64,000 nucleotides of DNA. Source: Eubacterium sp. GTDB taxonomy: Bacteria > Bacillota > Clostridia > Lachnospirales > Lachnospiraceae. This document shows, piece after piece, positions 52,992 to 61,324 of this stretch (positions are counted from its first letter, which is position 1; each line of letters starts with the position of its first letter). Where the stretch lies: assembly GCA_017619835.1 (NCBI GenBank), contig JAFZRN010000039.1:18229-82228 (forward strand), read 5' to 3'. Below the pieces are notes generated by a model. The model saw only the letters and a list, made by a program, of their open reading frames with translations. It was not told the DNA's origin and ran no database searches. A program made the position numbers and the translations under genes.

Positions 52992-53474
52992 TTACCAGCC
53001 CTTAATCTGCTTGATCTCTTTCTCACGCTCCTTGTCAGTGTGAGTCTTCAGCTTGATTTTTATCATTTCTATTATTTCCTGACGAGCTTCATCGTCAAGT
53101 TTGTAGAAAGATGTAAGTAAGTTATCTACATCGGGCATCGATTTTTTTCCGAACAGATTCATAAGTGGATATAGGGAATTCTTGAGATACATCTTGATTC
53201 TGCCTGAATCCAGTACGCCGTTAAGACCTTCAGGAAGAGCCGGGAACACTTCGTTCGCAGCTATATCACCTGAGAAAGGAGTATTGGAGCAGATATCAGA
53301 TGTTTCGATATCGAGTTCATTTGCGATTCTGAGAGCAAAGTCGAAACGGATATTAGTATCTTTCTGAATGATTGAATAGATAGTGGTTCGACTGATACCG
53401 GTTCTTCGGGATAACTCTCTGACACTCATATTTTTTGAATCAAGTATTTCCTTAAGTTTTTTTCCGTCACCCAT
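52992..53474 (-). CDS. XRE/cI-like transcriptional repressor
   Basis: 160 residues on the minus strand. ATG 53474 is chosen because GGAGG precedes it; a 12-residue extension is rejected. N-terminal HTH at ~5-60 (LKEILDSKNMSVRELSRRTG, then ISRTTIYSIIQKDTNIRFDF), a variable middle, and a C-terminal helical domain (FYKLDDEARQEIIEMIKIKL). It is divergent from xis and int. The 15-bp repeats around it are its probable operators, making it the lysogeny-type switch of the element. Confidence 0.85.
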   Translation of the reverse strand: MGDGKKLKEILDSKNMSVRELSRRTGISRTTIYSIIQKDTNIRFDFALRIANELDIETSDICSNTPFSGDIAANEVFPALPEGLNGVLDSGRIKMYLKNSLYPLMNLFGKKSMPDVDNLLTSFYKLDDEARQEIIEMIKIKLKTHTDKEREKEIKQIKGW

Positions 53475-53530
53475 GATTATTACCTCCGAATTGAATAAGT
53501 AGATGATCATAAAAAGTATTCTACGATATA

Positions 53531-53675
53531 GTACGAAATTAGTACATTAATCATAATACCATAATTGACATAGAAAGGGAAGTAAAAAGTGTACGAAAAA
53601 CATACGGTCTATAATGAACGATATATTGACAACTGTTTAAATGGATGATATATTATAGGTGTACGAAAATAGTAC
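53531..53675. promoter_or_regulatory. Three repressor operators O1-O3 between repressor and excisionase
   Basis: GTACGAAATTAGTAC (53531-53545), GTACGAAAAACATAC (53591-53605) and GTACGAAAATAGTAC (53661-53675) share a 15-bp consensus with half-sites GTAC. The third covers the predicted start point of the xis promoter. The fourth copy is at 52912-52926. Confidence 0.85.
53626..53654 (+). promoter_or_regulatory. Promoter of the xis-int operon
   Basis: TTGACA (53626-53631), a 17-bp spacer and TATATT (53649-53654). Operator O3 begins seven bases downstream. Confidence 0.75.
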
Positions 53676-53717
53676 ACGCTATTAAATATGAAAATAGACA
53701 AGAAAGGAGGAAACTAT

Positions 53718-53930
53718 ATGTATAACGATGATATAAGCTATTCAGACGATATTAAGGTTTATACAGCCAAGGATCTTGCAGAGATATTAAAGATCGGAAG
53801 AGATAGAGCGTATGCATTAATGAAGTCCAAAGCATTTCCGTCTATCTGTATAGGCAAACGATATATCGTAACAGAAAAAGCATTAAATGAATGGCTAAGC
53901 AACTATGAACATAAGAGATACATCATTTAA
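53718..53930 (+). CDS. Excisionase (HTH_17/MerR-like Xis)
   Basis: 70 residues from ATG 53718 (AGGAGG ~8 bases upstream). It has VYTAKDLAEILKIGRDRAYA, MKSKAFPSICIGKRYIVTEK and LNEWLSNYE, the standard small winged-helix excisionase that bends DNA and turns integrase to excision. It is the first gene of the operon repressed through O1-O3, followed by integrase. Confidence 0.9.
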   Translation: MYNDDISYSDDIKVYTAKDLAEILKIGRDRAYALMKSKAFPSICIGKRYIVTEKALNEWLSNYEHKRYII

Positions 53931-53942
53931 ATCAAGAGTCAT

Positions 53943-53986
53943 ATGGTGAGAGGCTTTCACTGAAGAAAGTGAATAGCCCTCGCCAT
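53943..53986 (+). promoter_or_regulatory. Imperfect hairpin between xis and int
   Basis: Arms starting ATGGTGAGAGGC and ending CCCTCGCCAT pair with few mismatches over about 18 bp around AAGTGA/TCACT. It lies in the xis-int gap and could adjust integrase output (processing, attenuation). No T run follows, so it is not a simple terminator. Confidence 0.45.
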
Positions 53987-54008
53987 TATGACAAAGAAAG
54001 GAGAAAAC

Positions 54009-55298
54009 ATGGGAAATACAAAACGAAATGTAAAGGGACAGGGTACCTTTGTTGAGATGGAAAATGGAAAGATCATTCACAGAAAATATGTTGAATCAGA
54101 TATTCCGGGAAAACGAAAAGTGTTAACAGTCAGAGGTGATAATCGTGCAATCTGTGTCAAGCTTATGAAAAAAAAGGAGAAAGCCTGGGAAGAAAGAATG
54201 GCTCTGATCAATGCTAATCCGGACGAAACGGTTGCAGATCTGTGTAAGAGGCATCTTGAGTTTCAGGTACAGAATGGCGAATTGAAACCTAAGTCAGTAG
54301 ACAGGCGTGAGGATACAATCAAAAATCAGATCGAAAAGTATTCTTTAGGGTATATGCAGACACAGGCTGTAACCCCTGCAGATATTGATAATCATATAAG
54401 TGCTTTGATAAAGACAGGATTATCACCTTCGACAATAAAGAAGGTTGTTGATGTTCTGAATGCGGCGCTGGAGTGGGCAGCGGTCAGGAATGAGCTGCAT
54501 AGAAATCCGGCTAAATCTATAAAGAAGCTTATTATGAAAAGGCTGTCTAAGCTTGAATCAAAATCTGCAGCAGAGGCAGATGTGATAGTTCTCTCAGAAG
54601 AGGAAGAAGAAAAGTTCTTACAGGAAACATTAAGAACCAATGATAACAATGGTGAGCTGAAGTATTCAGGTGGACTATATGGAAGACTGCTGCTTCATTC
54701 AGGCATGAGAGTCGGAGAGCTCATAAGTCTCAGATGGAAGGATTATGATAAGGAAAACGGATATATTGTCATAAACAAAAGTACTTCTTTCTGCAGGAAT
54801 AGGAATGCTTCCGAAAATGAGGCAAAATATATAGCTGTTCAGGGTACGACCAAGAATCAGAAAGCCAGAGTGCTTCAACTATTTGATGAAGCCATTGAAG
54901 ATCTGGATATGATCATGAATGAAAAAGGTGGTGGTCCGGATGATCTGATATGCAGAACCAAGAATAATAAACAGTATTCGGCAACTATGATGGAACACTG
55001 TATGGGAACAGTATATAAAAATGCCGGACTTGATGATAAAGTAAGCGGTCTTCATATCCTGAGAAGAACATTTGCCACCAGGATGTATGAAAATGGTGCA
55101 GACACAAAAGAGATAGCAGCATATATCGGAGATCTGGAATCGACCACGATGCAGTATTATATAGCGGCCAGAAAAAAGGTTATAGTTGGAGGTGCCGTAA
55201 AACAGATAGTACCGAGACCGGGATATAGAATAAACAAAGAAAATGAAAAAATAAGAAAAGGAGATGCCCCTGCTGGGAACAGGAACATCTCCGAATAG
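54009..55298 (+). CDS. Tyrosine integrase
   Basis: 429 residues from ATG 54009 (AAGGAG six bases upstream). An N-terminal arm-binding region (GQGTFVEMENGKIIHRKYVE, GRNRAICV-type), a SAM-like domain ~85-165 (TVADLCKRHLEFQVQNGELK), and a catalytic domain with Arg234 in HSGMRVGELISLRWKDYDK, HILRRTFATRMYENG, and the nucleophile Tyr383/384 in STTMQYYIAARK. It is the type found in Tn916-like and satellite elements of Bacillota, and acts on the tRNA-Gln att core. A perfect short hairpin (55260-55292) lies in its last codons. Confidence 0.93.
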   Translation: MGNTKRNVKGQGTFVEMENGKIIHRKYVESDIPGKRKVLTVRGDNRAICVKLMKKKEKAWEERMALINANPDETVADLCKRHLEFQVQNGELKPKSVDRREDTIKNQIEKYSLGYMQTQAVTPADIDNHISALIKTGLSPSTIKKVVDVLNAALEWAAVRNELHRNPAKSIKKLIMKRLSKLESKSAAEADVIVLSEEEEEKFLQETLRTNDNNGELKYSGGLYGRLLLHSGMRVGELISLRWKDYDKENGYIVINKSTSFCRNRNASENEAKYIAVQGTTKNQKARVLQLFDEAIEDLDMIMNEKGGGPDDLICRTKNNKQYSATMMEHCMGTVYKNAGLDDKVSGLHILRRTFATRMYENGADTKEIAAYIGDLESTTMQYYIAARKKVIVGGAVKQIVPRPGYRINKENEKIRKGDAPAGNRNISE

Positions 55299-55304
55299 AA
55301 AGAC

Positions 55305-55361
55305 AAAAGCCTCTCTATAGCTTAAAAGCAAAATAAGTATAGCAGAGGCTTTTCTTTTTTT
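55305..55361 (+). terminator. Terminator of the xis-int operon
   Basis: AAAAGCCTCT (55305-55314) pairs with AGAGGCTTTT (55344-55353) over 10 bp, with inner partial pairing, and is followed by CTTTTTTT. Confidence 0.8.
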
Positions 55362-55378
55362 GCAAGAAAAATGTAATA

Positions 55379-55651
55379 ACCTCAGTAGGTTTTCCGGATA
55401 CCTACGTAGGATACCTCAGTAGGTTTATAGAATACCTACTTAGGTTTGATGAAAAAATGACTCCATTTATGACTTCATTACTACTCCGTACCGAAGAAAA
55501 TGACTCAATCTACGACTTCATTACTACTCCATGCAGAAAAATTGACTTCATATATGACTTCAATATCAGGATTACGACTTCAGTTATGACTTCAAAATGG
55601 TGATTTCCTACTTCAAAATGGCAAAAAACTACTTAGGTTACCTACGTAGGA
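55379..55651. repeat. Repeat-dense non-coding locus (two interleaved repeat families)
   Basis: Family A, consensus ACCTACGTAGGT: 55379-55390, 55400-55411, 55413-55424, 55433-55444, then 55627-55638 and 55640-55651, at both edges. Family B, TAYGACTTCA: 55468, 55511, 55542, 55553, 55573, 55585, plus a weaker CTACTTCA at 55608; the first two sit in a 30-base direct repeat (55458-55487 and 55501-55530) with three mismatches. No reading frame crosses it. It resembles an iteron-type origin, a packaging or partition site, or an integrase arm array. Confidence 0.75.
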
Positions 55652-55771
55652 ATATATGTTAGATAAAATAGAATAAATCAGGGGGTTTTAGGGGGAATAT
55701 CTCCACCTAACCAGAGGCATTTTTCCGCGTGTCGGACAAAATGCGTATCTGGCGAACGCCCCTGGGAGCCT

Positions 55772-55861
55772 AAAAAACCATGGTATCCAATGGATACTTT
55801 TGCAGAAATTGGCATTTTTCACTTGAAGTTTAGTTTTGTATATATTAAGGTTGAGCTAGAT
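55772..55861 (+). promoter_or_regulatory. Upstream block of the element surface-protein gene (copy 1)
   Basis: A 49-base stretch, 55772-55820, starting AAAAAACCATGGTATCCAAT and ending GGCATTTTTC, is identical to 62223-62271. The following ~40 bases (AGTTTTGTATATATTAA) are also alike. It contains the palindrome GTATCC-aat-GGATAC. The next ~50 bases lead to the start codon of the surface gene, so it is a likely promoter or operator. Confidence 0.7.
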
Positions 55862-55914
55862 ATTATCTCACAAAAGCATGAATAATAATATATATCATGT
55901 GAAGGAGGATTTAT

Positions 55915-58452
55915 TTGAATAAGGTGAGAAAAAGGTTATTGAGTATTGTAATGACCATTGTTATGGTACTCGGATTAGTATGTGGAATGGGCCTGAAAGT
56001 ACAGGCATGGGAAGGAAATCCTTATACCGCTTATGAGGGAACCAATAGAACTGTCATTTTTAATGATATGGAATGGTATATTATTAAGGACGAATCTACA
56101 GCAGCGGATGCAGGTACGCTTACGCTGTTTGCAAAGGAACAGATTGGATGCTCTGCATTTCAATACAACAACAGTGGTTATAAATACAGCAGCTCTTATG
56201 CAAAACAATATGTTGACGCATGCATTCATAATTATTTTTCGAAAGTGGCGGATGCGATTGTAACCATCCCTTCCCTGACGACTAACGGATTTGAAAGCAC
56301 TGAGATATATGATACGGCAACGGATGTCAAGCTTTACCTGTTAAGTACAGAGGAATTTAATGAGATTACAAATGAATATGTTAGAAAATGCCCCGATGCA
56401 TATAATGGCTTATTTTGGCTTCGCTCGCCCGGAAATAGTGATAATCACGTTGCATGTGTGTACGGATCAACCGGATATCTCGAAGCAGAAGGCTGGACTG
56501 GAAACTATACGCTTGGCATCCGTCCCGCTTTAAAGCTCGATCTGTCAAAAGTCATCTTTTCATCTGAATCAAAGACTTTCAGTCTGAAGCCGCCAGGATA
56601 CAGCGTGACGCTGTCCGGCGGCGCAAATGCAGTGGCTGATCCATCGACCGGCACATCACAGTACGGACTAACTGGTGCTATGACCACAGTTACCTATGAA
56701 GCAATCAGCGGGTATCATTTTAAGGAATTTTCGGATATTACAAACAATGGTATCACAGTTACAAGAACCAGCGATACAAAAGTTACCGTATCGGGTACGC
56801 CGACGGCTGACACAGCCATCACGGTTCCGAATGCGGTGGAAAGAGCCTATGCCGATTTTGTGAATACCACGAATACTGTGAAGTTTAACGACATTGACTG
56901 GTATATCATAGCCGATGATTCCACGGATGCAGATACCGGAACGATTACTTTGTTAGCAAAGGATCCGATCGGTGCAAGTAAATTCAATGATAATACAAAA
57001 GACAATTTATATAGCAGTTCTACGGTAAAAACATACCTTGACGGAATGACTGCAGAAGGAGGCGCCTTTGAAGGCGTAGCTCATGAGATCGTGACTATTC
57101 CTTCCTTAGTGGCCCAAGGAAGCTCCAGCTCAGGTATGACAGATACGGTCGAAAATGTAAAACTATATCTTCTGAGTACGGAAGAAGCAGATGCTATTAC
57201 GAATGCTGATGTCAGAAAATGCTCCACGGCAAGTGGCTCAAATTTTAACATATGGTGGTTACGCTCGCCAGGTAGCAAGGCTGAAAATGCGGCGGCAGTG
57301 ACTGGGAATAACGGCGTTGTTGTCGCCGCTGGATACCAATCAGATTTTTGTTTCGGAGTTCGTCCCGCTTTAAAGCTCGACCTTTCAAGGGTTATCTTTT
57401 CATCTGAGTCAATGACTTTCAGCTCGAAACAAGCTCATGCCTGGGATGAAGGCGTTGTAACAAAGGAAGCAACCTGCACGGAGAAAGGTATTATGACATA
57501 TACTTGTACATGTGGTGAGACTAAGACTGAAGAGATAAATCTTAAAGCGCATACCCTTACAAAGGTTCCTGCTAAGGATGCTACCGTAAGTGCAGAAGGA
57601 AACAAAGAGTATTACATCTGCTCGGTTTGTGAAAAATGGTTTGAAGACGCTGCAGGAACAAAGGAAATAACAGATCATAGTTCGGTTGTTATACCTAAAC
57701 TAGTTCCTCCGACTGCATCGCCGGAACCAACAGCAACCCCTGAAGTAACACCAACGGCGGAAGTGAAACCTTCAATTGAACCTACATCATCACCTGAACC
57801 AACGCCAACACCAGACATTACTCGTGATAAAAATGATATATCTCCATCAAATCCTGTAAAAGTTGATGAAATAGAAAAGACTATTTTAAATATCAAGGAC
57901 GAGAAGGATACAAAGGGTTCAACATTCACATTGCTTAAAGCAAAAGGTACTCCTAAGTCAAAGAAGTCCATTAAGCTGTCCTGGTCAAAGGTTCCTGGAG
58001 CAGAGGAGTATATAATCTACGGCAACAAGTGTGGCAAGAAGAATAAGTATCAGAAGATAGCTACTGTAAAAGGAACTTCATATACAGCAAAGAAGCTTAA
58101 GAAGGGAACTTATTACAAGTATACAATAGTTGCTGTAAAGGGTGATGAAGCTATTGCGACATCTAAAGCGATACATGTAGTAACAGACGGTGGAAAGAAG
58201 GGTAATAATACAAAGGTTAAGCTTAGCAAGACCAAGTTATCCCTTGCTGCAGGTAAGTCAAAGAAGATCAAGGCAACTCTTAAATACAATAAGAAGGTTG
58301 CTTCACATCGTAAGGTGGCATGGGAATCTGACAACGTAAGCATTGCTACTGTAAAGAACGGCAAGATTACAGCTGTAGGAAAAGGTACCTGCTACGTATA
58401 TGCATATGCCCAGAACGGTGTATCAGCCAAAATCAAAATAACAGTTAAGTAA
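55915..58452 (+). CDS. Secreted surface protein with two DUF6273-like domains and FN3/Big_2 C-terminus
   Basis: 845 residues, TTG start at 55915 with GGAGG seven bases upstream. Signal peptide 1-30 (IVMTIVMVLGLVCGMGLKVQ). Two DUF6273-like domains at ~40-220 and ~315-500 share IWYII, LLSTEE, VRKC, WLRSPG and GIRPALKLDLSKVIFSSES, showing an internal duplication. Between them lies a YSVTLSGGANAVADPSTGTS module. Then come an AHAWDEGVVTKEATCTEKGI cysteine repeat, a Pro-Thr linker, an FN3-like module and a Big_2-like end, Lys-rich. Probably wall-bound; role (adhesion or carbohydrate binding) unknown. Confidence 0.8.
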   Translation: MNKVRKRLLSIVMTIVMVLGLVCGMGLKVQAWEGNPYTAYEGTNRTVIFNDMEWYIIKDESTAADAGTLTLFAKEQIGCSAFQYNNSGYKYSSSYAKQYVDACIHNYFSKVADAIVTIPSLTTNGFESTEIYDTATDVKLYLLSTEEFNEITNEYVRKCPDAYNGLFWLRSPGNSDNHVACVYGSTGYLEAEGWTGNYTLGIRPALKLDLSKVIFSSESKTFSLKPPGYSVTLSGGANAVADPSTGTSQYGLTGAMTTVTYEAISGYHFKEFSDITNNGITVTRTSDTKVTVSGTPTADTAITVPNAVERAYADFVNTTNTVKFNDIDWYIIADDSTDADTGTITLLAKDPIGASKFNDNTKDNLYSSSTVKTYLDGMTAEGGAFEGVAHEIVTIPSLVAQGSSSSGMTDTVENVKLYLLSTEEADAITNADVRKCSTASGSNFNIWWLRSPGSKAENAAAVTGNNGVVVAAGYQSDFCFGVRPALKLDLSRVIFSSESMTFSSKQAHAWDEGVVTKEATCTEKGIMTYTCTCGETKTEEINLKAHTLTKVPAKDATVSAEGNKEYYICSVCEKWFEDAAGTKEITDHSSVVIPKLVPPTASPEPTATPEVTPTAEVKPSIEPTSSPEPTPTPDITRDKNDISPSNPVKVDEIEKTILNIKDEKDTKGSTFTLLKAKGTPKSKKSIKLSWSKVPGAEEYIIYGNKCGKKNKYQKIATVKGTSYTAKKLKKGTYYKYTIVAVKGDEAIATSKAIHVVTDGGKKGNNTKVKLSKTKLSLAAGKSKKIKATLKYNKKVASHRKVAWESDNVSIATVKNGKITAVGKGTCYVYAYAQNGVSAKIKITVK

Positions 58453-58460
58453 TCTCAAAG

Positions 58461-58502
58461 AAGATGACGCTCTGAACCAGGTTCAAAGTGTCATCTTTTT
58501 AC
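58461..58502 (+). terminator. Terminator of the surface-protein gene
   Basis: AAGATGAC (58461-58468) pairs with GTCATCTT (58490-58497); an inner TGAACC-a-GGTTCA stem continues it. TTTTTAC follows. The 3' half, starting TGAACCAGGTTCAAAG, recurs at 61729-61755. Confidence 0.85.
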
Positions 58503-58528
58503 GGTTATCAAAAAAGTAAACGCCTCAA

Positions 58529-58562
58529 GACTGCATCTATTGGTGCAGTCCTTTCTTTTTTA
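58529..58562 (+). terminator. Second hairpin terminator
   Basis: GACTGCA (58529-58535) with TGCAGTC (58544-58550), followed by CTTTCTTTTTT. The rest of 58563-58800 is a non-coding AT-rich stretch with small AT palindromes around 58727-58779 and no gene. Confidence 0.7.
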
Positions 58563-58807
58563 TGACGAATCGGTAATTAATTGGTTTGCCTATATAACAA
58601 AGCATCATTCGTTCTCAGATTTCTGATATCTCAAACGAGAATTCATCTGCTATATATACTGGCTCAGTCTAACTGACTTTCTCATAGTGCAATTCATGAC
58701 CAATTAACAAATATTGTTATATAATATATATTAGTATAGTGATTTATAATACTATATATAAATATATACTATATATAGTATGCTTGAAGAAAAAACAAAA
58801 CTAGATA

Positions 58808-58836
58808 TTGACATAAAGACTTTACAAAACGATAAT
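58808..58836 (+). promoter_or_regulatory. Probable promoter of the XRE-ImmA/IrrE operon
   Basis: TTGACA (58808-58813), a 17-bp spacer and GATAAT (58831-58836); a further TATAAT lies at about 58843. Confidence 0.6.
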
Positions 58837-58947
58837 ATGTGTTATAATATGTGCTGTAAGATTTCAATGCATATTGAAAATAACTATGAATCAGAGCAAA
58901 ACAGAAAAAGAGAAACTATAAAAAGGGAAGAAAGTAGAGGATACGCT

Positions 58948-59280
58948 ATGAAGGCTATGGATACAATGGGAACAAGGATATCTGAGTTACTTGAAAAAAA
59001 GAAGATGACGCAGAAGCAGCTATCGGATAAAGCGGGAATCACAGAAGCGGCAATCTCTTTATACATCAGAGGTGAAAGGACACCTCGAGCAAACATTCTT
59101 AATAAACTGGCAGAGGCTCTGGATACAACAACTGATTATTTATTAAAAGGAATTACTCCGGATGCAAAAGAAGAGTTGGGATATGCAAAGAAGCTAATAG
59201 CGAGGAATTATACACAGATGACTAAGGAAGAAAAAATAGAAATAATTAAACTACTTATGGGAGACGATGATGAAACTTAA
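58948..59280 (+). CDS. XRE-family transcriptional regulator
   Basis: 110 residues from ATG 58948 (AGAGG seven bases upstream; a 56-codon upstream extension has no family-like content). HTH at ~8-65: TRISELLEKKKMTQKQLSDK, AGITEAAISLYIRGERTPRA. The C-terminus is a short helical tail. Its last codons overlap the ImmA/IrrE gene by 14 bases, the usual pair in which the protease cleaves the regulator. Confidence 0.88.
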   Translation: MKAMDTMGTRISELLEKKKMTQKQLSDKAGITEAAISLYIRGERTPRANILNKLAEALDTTTDYLLKGITPDAKEELGYAKKLIARNYTQMTKEEKIEIIKLLMGDDDET

Positions 59281-59854
59281 ACATGGAAAACTATCTGATG
59301 AAATATATGAGTATATCAAGGAAGAGGCATGCTTCTTATTGGAAAAGTATGATGTAAGGTGTATGCCAATCTCTGGATTTGAGATTGCCATTAAGATGGA
59401 AATAATAATTGTACCCTATTCTTCATTGAGTGAGAAGAAACAAAAATGGGCTTTAGAAATAAGCGAAGATGGATTTTATTACGAAGATAATGAAAAATGT
59501 TTTGGACAAGAGTTCATCTATTATAATGACATAGATAAATCATATGCACGGCAGAATATGACTATATTACATGAGATAGGTCATTGTGTTCTGGATCACA
59601 CTGGAGAGAATCCAAATCAGGAAGAGATTGAGGCAAAGTTCTTTGCGAAATATATTATTGCTCCGCCGGTGTTAGTAGATAAAATCAATCCTGAATGGCC
59701 AGATGAAATAATGAATTTCTTTGATGTTTCACCTGAAGCTGCTGGATATGCTTTTGAGTATTATCAGAATTGGAAGAGATTTCATTATGCCTACGGAGAT
59801 TATACACCGTATGAACGTAGGCTTTTGAGACTATATAATAAATATAGTGCTTAG
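59267..59854 (+). CDS. ImmA/IrrE-family metallopeptidase
   Basis: 195 residues. Zinc site HEIGHCVLDH (H-E-x-x-H) with a later Glu in EEIEAKFFAKYIIAPP. Family members cleave XRE repressors after DNA damage or conjugation signals and so switch on mobile elements. The coupled start with the XRE gene supports this role. It is a second regulatory module besides the repressor at 52992. Confidence 0.9.
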   Translation: MMKLKHGKLSDEIYEYIKEEACFLLEKYDVRCMPISGFEIAIKMEIIIVPYSSLSEKKQKWALEISEDGFYYEDNEKCFGQEFIYYNDIDKSYARQNMTILHEIGHCVLDHTGENPNQEEIEAKFFAKYIIAPPVLVDKINPEWPDEIMNFFDVSPEAAGYAFEYYQNWKRFHYAYGDYTPYERRLLRLYNKYSA

Positions 59855-59968
59855 AGATATAAAATATATTTCAGAGATGATTAGCATGAAGGGTTTGGAA
59901 GGAGATGGTCAAATTGAAGGTTTTAAAAAAAGCACTACATAAGTAGCGGGAACTACATATGCAGTGCA

Positions 59969-60087
59969 AGTCGAGTGTTTTAACTCGAACATAGACAACT
60001 AGATAATAACAAATATGTATGAATAATTCAACATACGATTTAACTAATTTACTGACTCGAGTGTTTTAATTTGAACATAGACAACTC
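59969..60087 (+). ncRNA. Tandem hairpin RNA-like leader before the DUF4417 gene
   Basis: Two 31-base units, 59969-59999 and 60057-60087, 88 bp apart. Each has a hairpin (TCGAGT-gttttaa-...) and the conserved tail GAACATAGACAACT. Unit 1 pairs TCGAGT with ACTCGA; unit 2 has ATTTGA, where two C-to-T changes keep G-U pairs, as expected for a structured RNA. The region 59855-60163 holds no other gene; it also has a third TCGAGT-like segment at about 60098. Confidence 0.55.
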
Positions 60088-60163
60088 ATGATAAGACCTC
60101 GAGTCTACCTCTGGGAGAAGTCTGCTCTCTTTCAGTTGTACCTCATGAAGGGAGGGTTTTATT

Positions 60164-60847
60164 ATGAGTAGAATAAATTCAGAAAGAAACAATTGTAAGG
60201 ATGTATTTAATTCATTTCTTGTCAGGTTGGCATGTTATGCAGGATTATTTGAGTTCCCGGTTTTAAAACCAACATATTGCATACCAAATAGGTTGTTAGC
60301 ATTCTCTAAAGCAGTATCATCAAAAGATTATGATTATTGGGTTCATTTTTATGAGGATGACTACCTGTTCGAACGGCTGTGGCGGAATCCCAGAAAGTAT
60401 CTTGAAATTTTAAAAAAATATAATGGTGTTATATTACCAGATTTTAGTTTGTATCGCGATATGCCATTCGTAATGCAACTGTGGAATATATATAGAAGCA
60501 GGGCGATTGGTGCATGGCTACAGATTAATGGAATTACAATTATTCCGAATATCAGATATGCAGATCGAAGAACATATAAATATACGTGCGACGGAATAGC
60601 TCCCAAGTGCGTTATTGCAATAGGTTCACATGGAACAATAAAGCTATTAGAAGATCGAAAGTATTTTGTTGAAGGTCTAGATTATATTGTAAAAAAATTG
60701 AATCCAATAGCTATAATAGTTTATGGTTGTGCACCAGATAAGATATTTGATCAATACAAAAATAAAGGTATAGCTATTTATCAATTTGATAGTGATTTCA
60801 GTACCTCTATAAAGAAAAAGGAGGTATTGAAAAATGGGAGCAGGTAA
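60164..60847 (+). CDS. DUF4417 protein
   Basis: 227 residues from ATG 60164 (GGAGGG upstream). It contains GVILPDFSLYRDMPFVMQLW, NIYRSRAIGAWLQINGITII, PNIRYADRRTYKYTCDGIAP and IIVYGCAPDKIF, the pattern of DUF4417. Family members occur in phages and mobile islands; function unknown. It overlaps the next gene by 14 bases. Confidence 0.8.
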   Translation: MSRINSERNNCKDVFNSFLVRLACYAGLFEFPVLKPTYCIPNRLLAFSKAVSSKDYDYWVHFYEDDYLFERLWRNPRKYLEILKKYNGVILPDFSLYRDMPFVMQLWNIYRSRAIGAWLQINGITIIPNIRYADRRTYKYTCDGIAPKCVIAIGSHGTIKLLEDRKYFVEGLDYIVKKLNPIAIIVYGCAPDKIFDQYKNKGIAIYQFDSDFSTSIKKKEVLKNGSR

Positions 60848-61319
60848 TCATGGTGGCTTTGGAGCCACCAAGGGAAGCAGACTTAAAGATGTAGTTGTTG
60901 CTGATTCAACACTTGTCGGAAACGGAAAAGGTTTTAGATTAAAAGAAGTTGCTAAAATAGTAAAAAAGGAACCAGGATATACAGACGTTGCCGTACATGG
61001 AGCGCCAGATCATGTGTCATTTATAATTAACGATGGTGTTAAAGATCATGAAAAAGAGCTGTCGCATAGAAGTTTGGCAAAGTTTTTGAAGGCAGATAAA
61101 GGATATTCGGGTGGAAAAATAAGGTTATTATCATGTAAAACCGGAAGTGAATAGGGTTCATTTGCTCAGGATTTGGCTAACAAGATGGGGGTTGTTGTAA
61201 GAGCACCATCAGATACACTTCATATTTACCCAAACGGACGGATGGTAATAGGCCCGGATGCATTACATAATACTGGTCGATGGATAGATTATTATCCTCA
61301 AAAAAGAAAGAAGAGGTGA
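60834..61319 (+). pseudogene. Polymorphic-toxin-like domain interrupted by one in-frame amber codon
   Basis: ATG 60834 (AGGAGG upstream) runs to TGA 61317-61319 in one frame with a single TAG at 61152-61154. Before it lies GAGNHGGFGATKGSRLKDVV, AVHGAPDHVSFII and IRLLSCKTGSE; behind it GSFAQDLANKMGVVVRAPSD, then TLHIYPNGRMVIGPDAL. The SCKTG...FAQDLA...VRAP line is typical of toxin domains in Rhs and WXG-type polymorphic toxins, where this segment is continuous. The codon replaces one expected residue, so this is either a nonsense mutant or a readthrough gene. Confidence 0.7.
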
Positions 61320-61324
61320 ATACT

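Noticed and set aside
58727-58790. AT-rich palindromes as a replication origin
   Set aside because: The motifs are short TATA-type runs without iterons or DnaA boxes, better explained as promoter-rich AT DNA.
59969-60087. Possible two-repeat CRISPR array
   Set aside because: Only two units, imperfect repeats, a 57-base intervening stretch and no cas genes; the changes preserve RNA pairing instead.
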